Source: Candidatus Babelota bacterium (GTDB lineage: Bacteria > JAGOBX01). From it: DNA of 6,870 nucleotides. The position numbers were made by a program, and so were the translations under genes. The notes below the pieces were generated by a model. It worked only from the letters and a program-made list of their open reading frames with translations. It did no database searches and had not been told where the DNA came from. The DNA lies in NCBI GenBank assembly GCA_017999075.1, contig JAGOBX010000192.1:1-6870 (forward strand). Reading direction: 5' to 3'. Below are positions 1 through 6,784 of the stretch, in pieces. How positions within the stretch are numbered: position 1 is the stretch's first letter; every line of letters starts with the position of its first letter.

Positions 1-1061
1 TAATACTCCTTAATTTTATTTTTTTTAAAAACATCCGAAATAATATTCTTAATTATCTTCCAATAAATTGAAGTTGAATATATAATATTAAACGGTATAG
101 GATTCTCCCAAAAACAACAGCACTCTTTACGGATAATTTTATCCCTAATTTTTTTTACATTTTCATTGCTCAAAACTTTTAAGATATCATAATCATAATC
201 TCTTATATTCCCAAAAAAATCTTCTAAAAATTCGCATGGTTTCAGTTCGCCATTTTCATACATTACAATAAGGTTTCTCCCGCTTATGCAAGTATATTTT
301 CTTCTATTATTCAGTATATTTTGAATAACAATTTCAGGAACAATTTTTTCAATGGCGCTCTTAATATTTTCAAATGAAAATAACGCCACATTTTTTTTTG
401 AATATTCAGCATTTTTTATATAAGAAGAAAACTTTTTCAATAAAAACGTTTCTGTCTCTTTATCAGTAAATCTTTGAATGCCTACTGAACTGTTTATATT
501 AATTTTATTATTTAAATAACAATCTGTTTTTTCAAAAGTTTCATAATTCTCCCGGGTTATTACAAGTCCCGACATTATATCAAAACGATTATCCTTTTTC
601 ATATAATGTTTAATAATTGAAATACATTCCAAATTTTTTTCATATAATCCAGGAATACCCCTTATTTTATCATGTTTTTCATACAAATCGTCTATAGAAA
701 GACAAACAGAAAAATATTTATGTTTTTTGAATTCAATCACAGATTCAAGAATTTTTTTCAGTTTTTCAGGATTATATCCATTGGTGTGAAGATTAATATA
801 CTCAACTGAAGTTCTGTTTAAAAAAATTTTAATAATTTCCATTAAATCAGAACGTAAAAAAGGTTCACCTCCTGTAAAAGACAAAACTTTTAAAGTACTG
901 AATTTATCTGCTATTTTTCTAATTTCATCCAAACTTAATTCATCCTGAGTATTTCTATCAGCACGATTTTTATTCAAACAAAACCCGCACTTTGCATTGC
1001 ATTTGGAAGTTACATAATATATCAAGTAATAAGGAGTATTTATATTTAATAAAAATTTCAT
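1..1061 (-). CDS. Radical SAM protein with SPASM/twitch-like C-terminal cysteines (3' end at window edge)
   Basis: The frame is open from ATG at 1061 to the left edge: 353 codons, then the two bases TA, which would be a stop if the next base is A or G. The N-terminal half is a radical SAM domain. CNAKCGFC (residues 21-28) is the CxxxCxxC motif that binds the [4Fe-4S] cluster and SAM; GGEPFLR (64-70) is the SAM-binding GGE motif; TNG (93-95) and the SID...RG region (122-135) also fit. The C-terminal part has C258, C276 in KPCE (274-277), a GN-IRDYDYD segment (284-292) and C314-C316, resembling an auxiliary-cluster SPASM or twitch region. No transmembrane helix is obvious. The ATG overlaps the glycosyltransferase stop by one base (TAATG), implying translational coupling; no Shine-Dalgarno lies just upstream. 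Family membership is firm. The substrate is unknown; peptide, sugar or lipid modification are all possible. Confidence 0.9.
   Translation of the reverse strand, partial: MKFLLNINTPYYLIYYVTSKCNAKCGFCLNKNRADRNTQDELSLDEIRKIADKFSTLKVLSFTGGEPFLRSDLMEIIKIFLNRTSVEYINLHTNGYNPEKLKKILESVIEFKKHKYFSVCLSIDDLYEKHDKIRGIPGLYEKNLECISIIKHYMKKDNRFDIMSGLVITRENYETFEKTDCYLNNKININSSVGIQRFTDKETETFLLKKFSSYIKNAEYSKKNVALFSFENIKSAIEKIVPEIVIQNILNNRRKYTCISGRNLIVMYENGELKPCEFLEDFFGNIRDYDYDILKVLSNENVKKIRDKIIRKECCCFWENPIPFNIIYSTSIYWKIIKNIISDVFKKNKIKEY
6..11 (-). promoter_or_regulatory. Shine-Dalgarno AAGGAG for a gene starting just beyond the left edge
   Basis: Read on the minus strand, AAGGAG is followed by TATTA up to the window edge. 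This is the strongest ribosome binding site in the window. It lies within the last codons of the radical SAM gene, so a following minus-strand gene probably begins within a few bases outside. The last two bases TA would fit a TAATG stop/start overlap like the one that begins the radical SAM gene, but the decisive bases are not visible. Confidence 0.55.
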
Positions 1062-2092
1062 TAAAATCTATAATCTGTTTTCCTCAATATTAGAATATTG
1101 GCAATTGCAATAAAGACTCCAATTCCTTTTGATGTCATTAATACTAAATTTTGGAGGATTGCCGGAATAATATAAAAAAAACCGCATTCTTTCTTTATAA
1201 ATTTTATAAAATGCAATTCATAAATCAGATATATAATTATAGAAACTTGTAAAAATTGAAAATATAAAAAATCAAAAGTGATAAAATATAATATAAGAAA
1301 TATAAATATAAAAAATAAAACTATTAACTTTTTTTTGTCATTTCCATCAACAAGATTACTCATCAATAACTTTTGTTTGGATGAAGCCGTAAAAAATATC
1401 ATAGCATAATTAAATGAACGCCGTATAGTCAAAAAAAACGAATTAAAAACAGTCCGATAATTATGGGCAACATTAAATTTTCGATAAAAATATATAGGGC
1501 TAAATTCCATAATGTTCAAAGCAGCTTCAAACTCTTCACCTCCGCAGCTTTTATAATGATGTTTTTTAAAATCATAACCTCCAGCTTTAAAAAACAATTC
1601 TTTTGATATCATACTTGGACCGCCGCCAAAAGCACATATTATCATTCTGTCATTTTTTTTAAGATATAATTCTGTTATAGAATAATACCATTTCAACGCT
1701 AAAAATTTTGTAAAAAAATTAAAATTAATTGGATTTATAAAAAAATCTCCGCAAATAGCAGATTTTCCATTTTCTTTCAAATATTCATCAATCATTTCAT
1801 TTATCAAATTTTCACTCACCAAAGTATCTGAATCCAAAAATAATAATATGTTCCCTTTAGATTTTATCGCGCCGAAATGGCGCGAATACCCGGCGCCTTT
1901 TTTCATTTCATTTTCGAATGCAGTAATATTAAATTTTTCACATACTAACTTAGTTTTATCAGAACAATTATCTAAAACAACAATAACTTCAAAAGGCGTA
2001 TTAATTTTATATTGAAATATTGATGTTAACAATTGTTCTAACTCTATTTCTCTATTATGAACAGGAATTATTATTGATAAAAAATTATCCAT
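1061..2092 (-). CDS. Family 2 glycosyltransferase with C-terminal membrane segments
   Basis: The 343-residue protein opens with the GT-A signature SIIIPVHNRE (residues 6-15), then VVLDNCSD (38-45) and LFLDSDT (84-90), in which D87-S88-D89 is the DXD-type motif that binds the metal and nucleotide-sugar. FGGGPSMISKELFFKAGGYD (155-174) and GGEEFEAAL (184-192) match the acceptor-side and catalytic-acid regions of GT2 enzymes. From residue 255 on the protein is strongly hydrophobic, with probable transmembrane helices near 255-273 and 278-296 and a further hydrophobic stretch near 303-336, so it should sit on the inner membrane with the catalytic domain in the cytoplasm. The start at 2092 gives a normal GT2 N-terminus, but no Shine-Dalgarno precedes it. 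A 33-base gap separates it from the gene upstream, and its stop overlaps the radical SAM start. Donor and acceptor cannot be read from sequence. A GC-rich inverted repeat lies inside the gene at 1867-1897. Confidence 0.9.
   Translation of the reverse strand: MDNFLSIIIPVHNREIELEQLLTSIFQYKINTPFEVIVVLDNCSDKTKLVCEKFNITAFENEMKKGAGYSRHFGAIKSKGNILLFLDSDTLVSENLINEMIDEYLKENGKSAICGDFFINPINFNFFTKFLALKWYYSITELYLKKNDRMIICAFGGGPSMISKELFFKAGGYDFKKHHYKSCGGEEFEAALNIMEFSPIYFYRKFNVAHNYRTVFNSFFLTIRRSFNYAMIFFTASSKQKLLMSNLVDGNDKKKLIVLFFIFIFLILYFITFDFLYFQFLQVSIIIYLIYELHFIKFIKKECGFFYIIPAILQNLVLMTSKGIGVFIAIANILILRKTDYRF
1867..1897. repeat. GC-rich overlapping inverted repeats inside the glycosyltransferase gene
   Basis: TCGCGCC (1867-1873) and GGCGCGA (1879-1885) form a perfect 7-base inverted repeat with a 5-base loop. 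A competing pair, GGCGC (1879-1883) with GCGCC (1893-1897), is followed on the plus strand by six T at 1898-1903, a terminator-like layout antisense to the gene. The stretch encodes about residues 65-77 of the glycosyltransferase, using Gly, Ala and Arg codons such as GGC, GCC, GCG and CGC, which are unusual against the surrounding AT-rich sequence. It may be only local codon choice; a function is unproven. Confidence 0.4.
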
Positions 2093-2125
2093 AAAATTTT
2101 ATAATATACAAACCAAATAATTTAT

Positions 2126-2653
2126 TCAGTAAATTAAATCTTTTACCCTCATTGTTCCATATTTATCAACATTTATTTCAACATAAAAATCTCCAGAACG
2201 CAACTTATTAAGTTTTTCCTTACGTTTTTCACTGAAATAATATTTTTCTATTCCATAAACAATATTTCCGGAATTTTTTAAATAGTATCCTTTTACCCAA
2301 ACCCCTCTGTCTGAATTGACGTTTGCAGGAAAATTGCAGTTATATTTTACTGAAGACGGTAAATATATAAATCGTTGGACATTATTGACTACAATTTTTT
2401 CTACAGGTTCAAGATAAACAAAAACATCCGTAGAATAATTAGTCATATCTTCTTTTTTGAATCCCGGAATATTTACAGGATTGCTTAATGCATAATTTAA
2501 TGTCATATAATGTCCGGAAATCAAATCGCGAGGATCAACCGGCAGAGTCTTTAATAAAATAATTTCAGGTTTATATAACCTGTATTCTTCAATTCCTGCC
2601 CATCCTATAAAAAATATTATATGAATCAATAAAACAAATCTAACTTTTTTCAT
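2126..2653 (-). CDS. GDYXXLXY-domain protein, membrane anchored
   Basis: The protein has 175 residues. It starts with a short basic stretch and one hydrophobic segment (residues 5-20), a signal anchor that would place the rest outside the cytoplasm. The family signature is PVDPRDLISGHYMTLNYALS (38-57); the name-giving motif reads G-H-Y-x-x-L-x-Y, with His where Asp is usual. A second typical block is YGIEKYYFSE (133-142), followed by a short beta-rich C-terminus ending at a TGA stop. Members of this family are commonly encoded beside DUF2157/DUF4401 membrane proteins, as here. Its ATG lies one base after the stop of the DUF2157 gene, with no Shine-Dalgarno, so translation is probably coupled to it. 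The biochemical role of the family is not known to me. The assignment rests on the motif and on the neighbour. Confidence 0.85.
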   Translation of the reverse strand: MKKVRFVLLIHIIFFIGWAGIEEYRLYKPEIILLKTLPVDPRDLISGHYMTLNYALSNPVNIPGFKKEDMTNYSTDVFVYLEPVEKIVVNNVQRFIYLPSSVKYNCNFPANVNSDRGVWVKGYYLKNSGNIVYGIEKYYFSEKRKEKLNKLRSGDFYVEINVDKYGTMRVKDLIY

Positions 2654-2654
2654 T

Positions 2655-4043
2655 TTATTTTTTTTGCATTTTACTTATCAAAAATTGTCTGCCGCGGTTC
2701 ATAAAATAAGCGGCAATTATAAATAATATTCCTATAATAATAAATGCTATACCGCTGTCAAGTAATGTGCCAAAATAATCAATAAATCTTGTCAGCATTA
2801 TTATTCCTATAAAAAGAACTCCTGTATTTATTTGATTATGATTTCCTTTATTAACCCCTTCATACATCAGCCTGAAGCAAACAAATAAAAACAAAAAATT
2901 TGCAACCAAAGCAATAATTTTCAAATTTGGTTTCATATAAAGTATTAAACTCAACAGCACAGGCATAAACAATAAGCATCTTAATATTTTATTATTTTTC
3001 TCTTTTTGATAATCGTTATATTTATCTGAAATATATAAAATAATTATTCCCGCCAATAATAATATTATTCTATATATAAAAGAAATATGTAAAATTTCAA
3101 TTTTATCATTGCCGTGGTATCGGATATTCCATAGAAATGTAAACGCATATAATACAGCATTTAAAAAAATATAGTTTGAAATATATACATTTTCATTTTC
3201 TTCATGACAATAAATTGGATTCACTGACGTGTAAAAAATCAACAAAACAGAACTCAAAAAAAACAAAGATTCCATTGAAAAAGATGCAAATATACTTCCA
3301 TAAGTCACTGCACCTAACATCCATAAATAAATTATAAGGAATATTAAAATTTTTTTTCTGATCTGCGGAGAAAGAAATTTTATTCCCTGATAAAAAATAT
3401 TCAACCATAAAACAAAAATTATGCAAATCGAACCAAAATAATTTTTAAAAAATTCGGAAACAGAACCATTCCACACTCTTCCATAATGAAAATCCATTCT
3501 ATAATTCAATGAAATTATAGAATATTTTTCAAAACTCCCGACAAATACTGAAATTATAAGACCTGCAGTATGAAGAAATATCAAAGGTTTATTTTTAGAT
3601 AAATAAACAAAAGGCAAAGTTAATATTAACCATACAATCATTGGTTTAAACGAATCACCAGACAATTGATAAATTTGACCATACAATCCTATTCCTGCTA
3701 AAGGTAGAAAAAACCAAATTGTTTCAAACGTTTTTTTCAAAATAATATTTTTTTCGCTAAAAAATAATGATAATTCGCATGAACCTGCAATTATAATTAA
3801 AAATCCCGCTATTTTATAAAAACGAGGGATTTCTTCCCAGTTGAATGATATTACAAGTATGATCCCTAATGCTACAAATAATCCGCCTAAAACAGACAAC
3901 AAAGTCAATGCTTTAAATTTAAATTTAGGAGATATATTGTTTTCAAACTCTAAAATTCTGCTAACCTGCTCCGTAGATAGGAATCCGTTTATTTCCCATT
4001 CATTAATTTTGGATTTTATAAAATTTTGTTTATTAAAAAACAT
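2655..4043 (-). CDS. DUF2157-family polytopic membrane protein
   Basis: The protein has 462 residues from the ATG at 4043. A TTG at 4070 would add nine residues, but only the ATG has a GGAA sequence six bases upstream. The N-terminal soluble part has the DUF2157 pattern: a WEINGFLS-type helix, then a membrane helix and SFNWEEIPRFYK (residues 66-77). The second signature is GLYGQIYQLSGD (119-130). The remainder is about a dozen hydrophobic helices, ending with TRFIDYFGTLLDSGIAF (418-434), which resembles the family's C-terminal RFFD-like block, then a basic tail. It is an inner-membrane protein whose activity is unknown. It follows glnS by 38 bases and precedes the GDYXXLXY gene by one base; the two form a recurrent pair and may work as a complex. 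No truncation is seen. Confidence 0.87.
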   Translation of the reverse strand: MFFNKQNFIKSKINEWEINGFLSTEQVSRILEFENNISPKFKFKALTLLSVLGGLFVALGIILVISFNWEEIPRFYKIAGFLIIIAGSCELSLFFSEKNIILKKTFETIWFFLPLAGIGLYGQIYQLSGDSFKPMIVWLILTLPFVYLSKNKPLIFLHTAGLIISVFVGSFEKYSIISLNYRMDFHYGRVWNGSVSEFFKNYFGSICIIFVLWLNIFYQGIKFLSPQIRKKILIFLIIYLWMLGAVTYGSIFASFSMESLFFLSSVLLIFYTSVNPIYCHEENENVYISNYIFLNAVLYAFTFLWNIRYHGNDKIEILHISFIYRIILLLAGIIILYISDKYNDYQKEKNNKILRCLLFMPVLLSLILYMKPNLKIIALVANFLFLFVCFRLMYEGVNKGNHNQINTGVLFIGIIMLTRFIDYFGTLLDSGIAFIIIGILFIIAAYFMNRGRQFLISKMQKK

Positions 4044-4049
4044 AATCAA

Positions 4050-4053
4050 TTCC
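4050..4053 (-). promoter_or_regulatory. Weak Shine-Dalgarno GGAA deciding the DUF2157 start
   Basis: GGAA is followed by six bases and then ATG at 4043. The alternative upstream TTG at 4070 has no purine-rich sequence before it, so the ATG is preferred. Confidence 0.5.
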
Positions 4054-4072
4054 GTATGTATGTACTTCAAAT

Positions 4073-4078
4073 ATTATA
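4073..4078 (-). promoter_or_regulatory. Possible internal -10 box between glnS and the DUF2157 gene
   Basis: A perfect TATAAT on the minus strand sits in the 38-base gap after glnS and would give a leader of about 20 bases for the DUF2157 gene. No good -35 box is found at the usual distance (the hexamer 17 bases upstream reads AAATCA), and the region is so AT-rich that a chance match is likely. Confidence 0.25.
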
Positions 4079-4081
4079 AAA

Positions 4082-5833
4082 TTATTTTTTATTCTGATTT
4101 TTTTCTATTTTAGCCCAGCTGTCACGCAAAGCTACTATTCTATTAAAAACAATATTATTTTCAGAAAAATCTATTCTGTCAATACAAAAATAACCTTGTC
4201 TTAAAAATTGAAATCTGTCGTCTATCCCTGCATTTTTCAAAGATGATTCAAGTTTACATCCCTTCAAAATTTCAAGAGAATCAGGGTTCAAATTAGATTT
4301 AAAATCTTCGTTTTCACCAACATCCTCAGGAATTGCATTTTTAAAAAGATTACTATATAACCGTATCTCAGCTTCTATGCAATGTTCTGCAGAAACCCAA
4401 TGAGATGTCCCCAATACTTTCCTGCCGTCTTTTGACCAACCGCCTTTTGTTTCAGGATCATAAGTACAATGAATTTCTATTATATTCCCAAAATTATCTT
4501 TAATAACATTTTCGCATTTTATGTAATATGCATATTTCAATCGTATTTCTTTACCCGGAGATAATCTGAAATATTTTTTCGGTGGGTCTTCCCTGAAATC
4601 ATCCTGTTCAATATAAATTATTTTCGAAAATGGAAGCTGCCTTTTACCCATATCAGGATTCTCAGGATTATTTTCAGCTTCAACAAATTCAACTTTATCT
4701 TCAGGGTAATTAGTTATAACTATTTTGAGCGGACGGAGAACAGCCATAGCACGAACAGCTTTCATATTCAAATCTTCTCTTATACAATATTCCAGCAAAG
4801 CAATATCCACAATGCTGTTTGCCTTAGCCACTCCTATCCGTTCACAAAAATTCCATATTGAAGACGGCGTATACCCTCTTCTTCTAAGTCCAGCAATAGT
4901 TGGCATTCTCGGATCATCCCAACCGCTTACATATTTTTCTTCAACAAGCTGAAGCAATTTTCGTTTACTCATAACAGTAAAACTTAAATTCAACCTGGCA
5001 AATTCTATTTGGCTCGGGCATTCTTTAAAATTCAATGCCTGTAAAACCCAATCGTATAAAGGTCTGTGATCTTCAAATTCCAAAGTGCATATAGAATGAG
5101 TTATTTTTTCAATATAATCTTCCAATGGATGAGCATAATCATACATTGGATATATCACCCATTTATCACCTGTTTTATAATGTGATTCAAATCTTATTCT
5201 ATATAATATCGGATCACGCATATTCATGTTTGGAGATGACATGTCAATTTTCGCCCGCAACACACATTCGCCTTCTTTAAATTTCCCGGCAGCCATTTGC
5301 CTGAATAATTCAAGATTTTCATCAACTGTTCTATTTCTGTAAGGACTTTCTTTCCCAGGTTTGGTCAATGTTCCTCTATATTCTTTTATTTCTTCATTTG
5401 ACAAATTACATACATAAGCTTTGCCAAGTTTTATTAATTCTTCCGCATATTCATAAAATTTATCAAAATAATCAGCCGCGAAATACAAATGTTTTCCCCA
5501 ATCAAACCCAAGCCATTTCACATCATTTTTAATTGATTCCACATATTCAATATCTTCTGTGGTTGGATTTGTATCATCGAATCTCAAATGACAAACGCCT
5601 TTGTATTTTAACGCAGTTCCAAAATTCAAGCATATAGATTTTGCATGACCTATGTGAAGGTATCCGTTTGGCTCAGGAGGAAACCTTGTTTCAACTCTTC
5701 CGCAATATTTATCATTTTTTATATCAGAATCAATAATATCATGAATAAAATTTGATTGAGATTTAACTTCGGAATCAGATACAGATTTGCCTGATTCTGA
5801 ATAACACGATTCTAATTTTTCAATATTTTCCAT
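4082..5833 (-). CDS. glnS: Glutaminyl-tRNA synthetase (GlnRS)
   Basis: This cytoplasmic class I synthetase charges tRNA(Gln) directly with glutamine, using ATP. From the ATG at 5833 the protein has 583 residues. [18 protein letters not shown] (residues 50-67) holds the HIGH motif, FDDTNP follows at 85-90, and the KMSKS-loop equivalent is VMSKRKL (287-293). [12 protein letters not shown] (251-262) and FARLNLSFT (278-286) are typical of the GlnRS subgroup rather than bacterial GluRS. The C-terminal part from about 345 is the paired beta-barrel anticodon-binding region, with [20 protein letters not shown] (463-482). It is slightly longer than the 554-residue E. coli enzyme: about 26 Ser- and Glu-rich residues precede the conserved SNFI...IDSDI start. 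A TTG at 5845 is also in frame, but GGAG stands six bases before the ATG. It has its own promoter and appears to lead the minus-strand gene run. Confidence 0.97.
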   Translation of the reverse strand: MENIEKLESCYSESGKSVSDSEVKSQSNFIHDIIDSDIKNDKYCGRVETRFPPEPNGYLHIGHAKSICLNFGTALKYKGVCHLRFDDTNPTTEDIEYVESIKNDVKWLGFDWGKHLYFAADYFDKFYEYAEELIKLGKAYVCNLSNEEIKEYRGTLTKPGKESPYRNRTVDENLELFRQMAAGKFKEGECVLRAKIDMSSPNMNMRDPILYRIRFESHYKTGDKWVIYPMYDYAHPLEDYIEKITHSICTLEFEDHRPLYDWVLQALNFKECPSQIEFARLNLSFTVMSKRKLLQLVEEKYVSGWDDPRMPTIAGLRRRGYTPSSIWNFCERIGVAKANSIVDIALLEYCIREDLNMKAVRAMAVLRPLKIVITNYPEDKVEFVEAENNPENPDMGKRQLPFSKIIYIEQDDFREDPPKKYFRLSPGKEIRLKYAYYIKCENVIKDNFGNIIEIHCTYDPETKGGWSKDGRKVLGTSHWVSAEHCIEAEIRLYSNLFKNAIPEDVGENEDFKSNLNPDSLEILKGCKLESSLKNAGIDDRFQFLRQGYFCIDRIDFSENNIVFNRIVALRDSWAKIEKNQNKK

Positions 5834-5839
5834 AAAAAA

Positions 5840-5843
5840 CTCC
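5840..5843 (-). promoter_or_regulatory. Shine-Dalgarno GGAG of glnS
   Basis: GGAG is followed by six T and the ATG at 5833. This spacing is ideal and places the start at 5833 rather than at the in-frame TTG at 5845, whose own codons would overlap the ribosome binding site. Confidence 0.8.
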
Positions 5844-5877
5844 AATTACATCATAACTGTTTCATCCGAAAAACACA

Positions 5878-5907
5878 CCAGAAAAATATTTTATTCAATT
5901 TTTCAGG
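5878..5907 (-). other. Imperfect inverted repeat in the glnS leader
   Basis: Minus-strand arms CCTGAAAAAT and ATTTTTCTGG pair at nine of ten positions (one T-T mismatch) around a ten-base loop. It lies inside the predicted leader of about 95 bases between the glnS promoter and its ATG. Seven of the nine pairs are in an AT-dominated inner run, so RNA stability would be modest; an operator or a weak leader stem are both possible, as is chance in AT-rich DNA. Confidence 0.3.
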
Positions 5908-5934
5908 TTAAATAATATGACAAGATTTTTTAAA

Positions 5935-5963
5935 AGTATAATTAACATCTGAATTTTTATCAA
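5935..5963 (-). promoter_or_regulatory. Sigma70-type promoter for glnS and the minus-strand gene run
   Basis: Minus-strand TTGATA (5958-5963; five of six matches to TTGACA) is followed by a spacer of exactly 17 bases and TATACT (5935-5940; five of six matches to TATAAT). Transcription would begin near 5928, leaving a leader of about 95 bases before the glnS ATG. It is the best promoter match in the window and points towards glnS. Confidence 0.7.
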
Positions 5964-5977
5964 TATAAAAAATTATA

Positions 5978-6005
5978 TTTATTTATTTTTTTTATTTAGT
6001 ATAAT
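5978..6005 (+). promoter_or_regulatory. Promoter for thiG with consensus -10 close to the start codon
   Basis: A perfect TATAAT lies at 6000-6005. The only -35 candidate at a reasonable distance is TTTATT (5978-5983, spacer 16), which matches just three of six positions. Transcription would start near 6012, only a few bases before the thiG ATG at 6017. The promoter sits back to back with that of glnS, 14 bases apart. Confidence 0.5.
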
Positions 6006-6016
6006 ATAAGTTTATT

Positions 6017-6784
6017 ATGAAAGATTTAATTATATCAGGAAAAAAATTTTCATCCAGGTTATTTGTTGGAACCGGAAAATTCTCAAATTCAAAACAAATG
6101 GCTGAAGCTATAGCCGAATCAGGAACACAACTTGTTACTGTTGCATTAAAAAGAATCGATCTTGATAATATTGAAAATGACGATATTTTATCGCATATCG
6201 ACAAATCAAAAATTTTAATTGTCCCAAACACTTCAGGCGCCAGGACCGCTGCAGAAGCTGTTCAAGCCGGAAAATATATAAAATCAGCAGGATTCAATTG
6301 GATTAAATTAGAAATTCATCCTGATCCTTATTACCTTTTACCTGACCCTGTAGAAACTTTTATTGCAGCGGAAAAACTTGTAAACCTCGGTTTCATTGTT
6401 TTGCCATATATAAACGCTGACCCTGTCCTATGTAAACGACTTGAAGATATAGGTTGCCAGGCTGTAATGCCTCTTGGTTCACCTATAGGCTCAAATCAGG
6501 GTTTACGTACAAAAACAATGTTAAAAATAATTATTGAACAATCAAATGTTCCTGTAATTATTGATGCAGGAATAGGAAAACCTTCTGATGCGGCATCTGC
6601 AATAGAAATTGGAGCAGACGCTGTTTTAGTTAATACTGCAATCGCTGCCGCTGGAAATCCTGTATCTATGGCTAAAGCTTTTAAATTATCTGTAGAATCA
6701 GCGGTATTATATAAAAATTCCGAATCAGATGAAATAAGAAACTCCGCTTCAGCAAGTTCGCCTGACACAAATTATATTTTTTAA
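6017..6784 (+). CDS. thiG: Thiazole synthase ThiG
   Basis: ThiG forms the thiazole phosphate ring of thiamine from 1-deoxy-D-xylulose 5-phosphate, sulfur carried as ThiS thiocarboxylate, and dehydroglycine. The 255-residue protein is a cytoplasmic (beta/alpha)8 barrel of normal family length. [12 protein letters not shown] (residues 11-22) is the usual N-terminus and supports the ATG at 6017. In [17 protein letters not shown] (95-111), K97 matches the Schiff-base lysine. [13 protein letters not shown] (151-163), [13 protein letters not shown] (181-193) and [10 protein letters not shown] (201-210) make up the phosphate-binding and C-terminal barrel strands, and the ending has the common ASASSP motif (244-249). 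No Shine-Dalgarno is present. thiS, thiF and the dehydroglycine source (thiH or thiO) are not in the window, and no TPP riboswitch precedes the gene. No terminator is evident after the stop, so it may continue into a further gene to the right. Confidence 0.97.
   Translation: MKDLIISGKKFSSRLFVGTGKFSNSKQMAEAIAESGTQLVTVALKRIDLDNIENDDILSHIDKSKILIVPNTSGARTAAEAVQAGKYIKSAGFNWIKLEIHPDPYYLLPDPVETFIAAEKLVNLGFIVLPYINADPVLCKRLEDIGCQAVMPLGSPIGSNQGLRTKTMLKIIIEQSNVPVIIDAGIGKPSDAASAIEIGADAVLVNTAIAAAGNPVSMAKAFKLSVESAVLYKNSESDEIRNSASASSPDTNYIF

Noticed and set aside
2093-2125. Separate promoter for the glycosyltransferase gene
   Set aside because: TATATT/TATTAT-like strings occur, but no -35 box fits and such strings are common at this base composition.
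3841-4113. Plus-strand open frame of 90 codons, and other short frames inside glnS, thiG and the DUF2157 gene
   Set aside because: They lie opposite or across well-supported genes and show no recognisable motif of their own.
4082-5845. Longer glnS start at TTG 5845
   Set aside because: The TTG overlaps the GGAG ribosome binding site of the ATG at 5833, which has ideal spacing.
5834-5934. T-box leader regulating glnS
   Set aside because: The conserved T-box sequence (GGTGGNACCGCG-like) is not present, and no terminator/antiterminator pair is visible.
5834-6016. TPP riboswitch before thiG
   Set aside because: ACCTGA occurs on the minus strand near 5903-5908, but the other conserved TPP elements (CTGAGA, GGATAATGCCAG-like) are absent, the strand is wrong for thiG, and the thiG promoter leaves no room.
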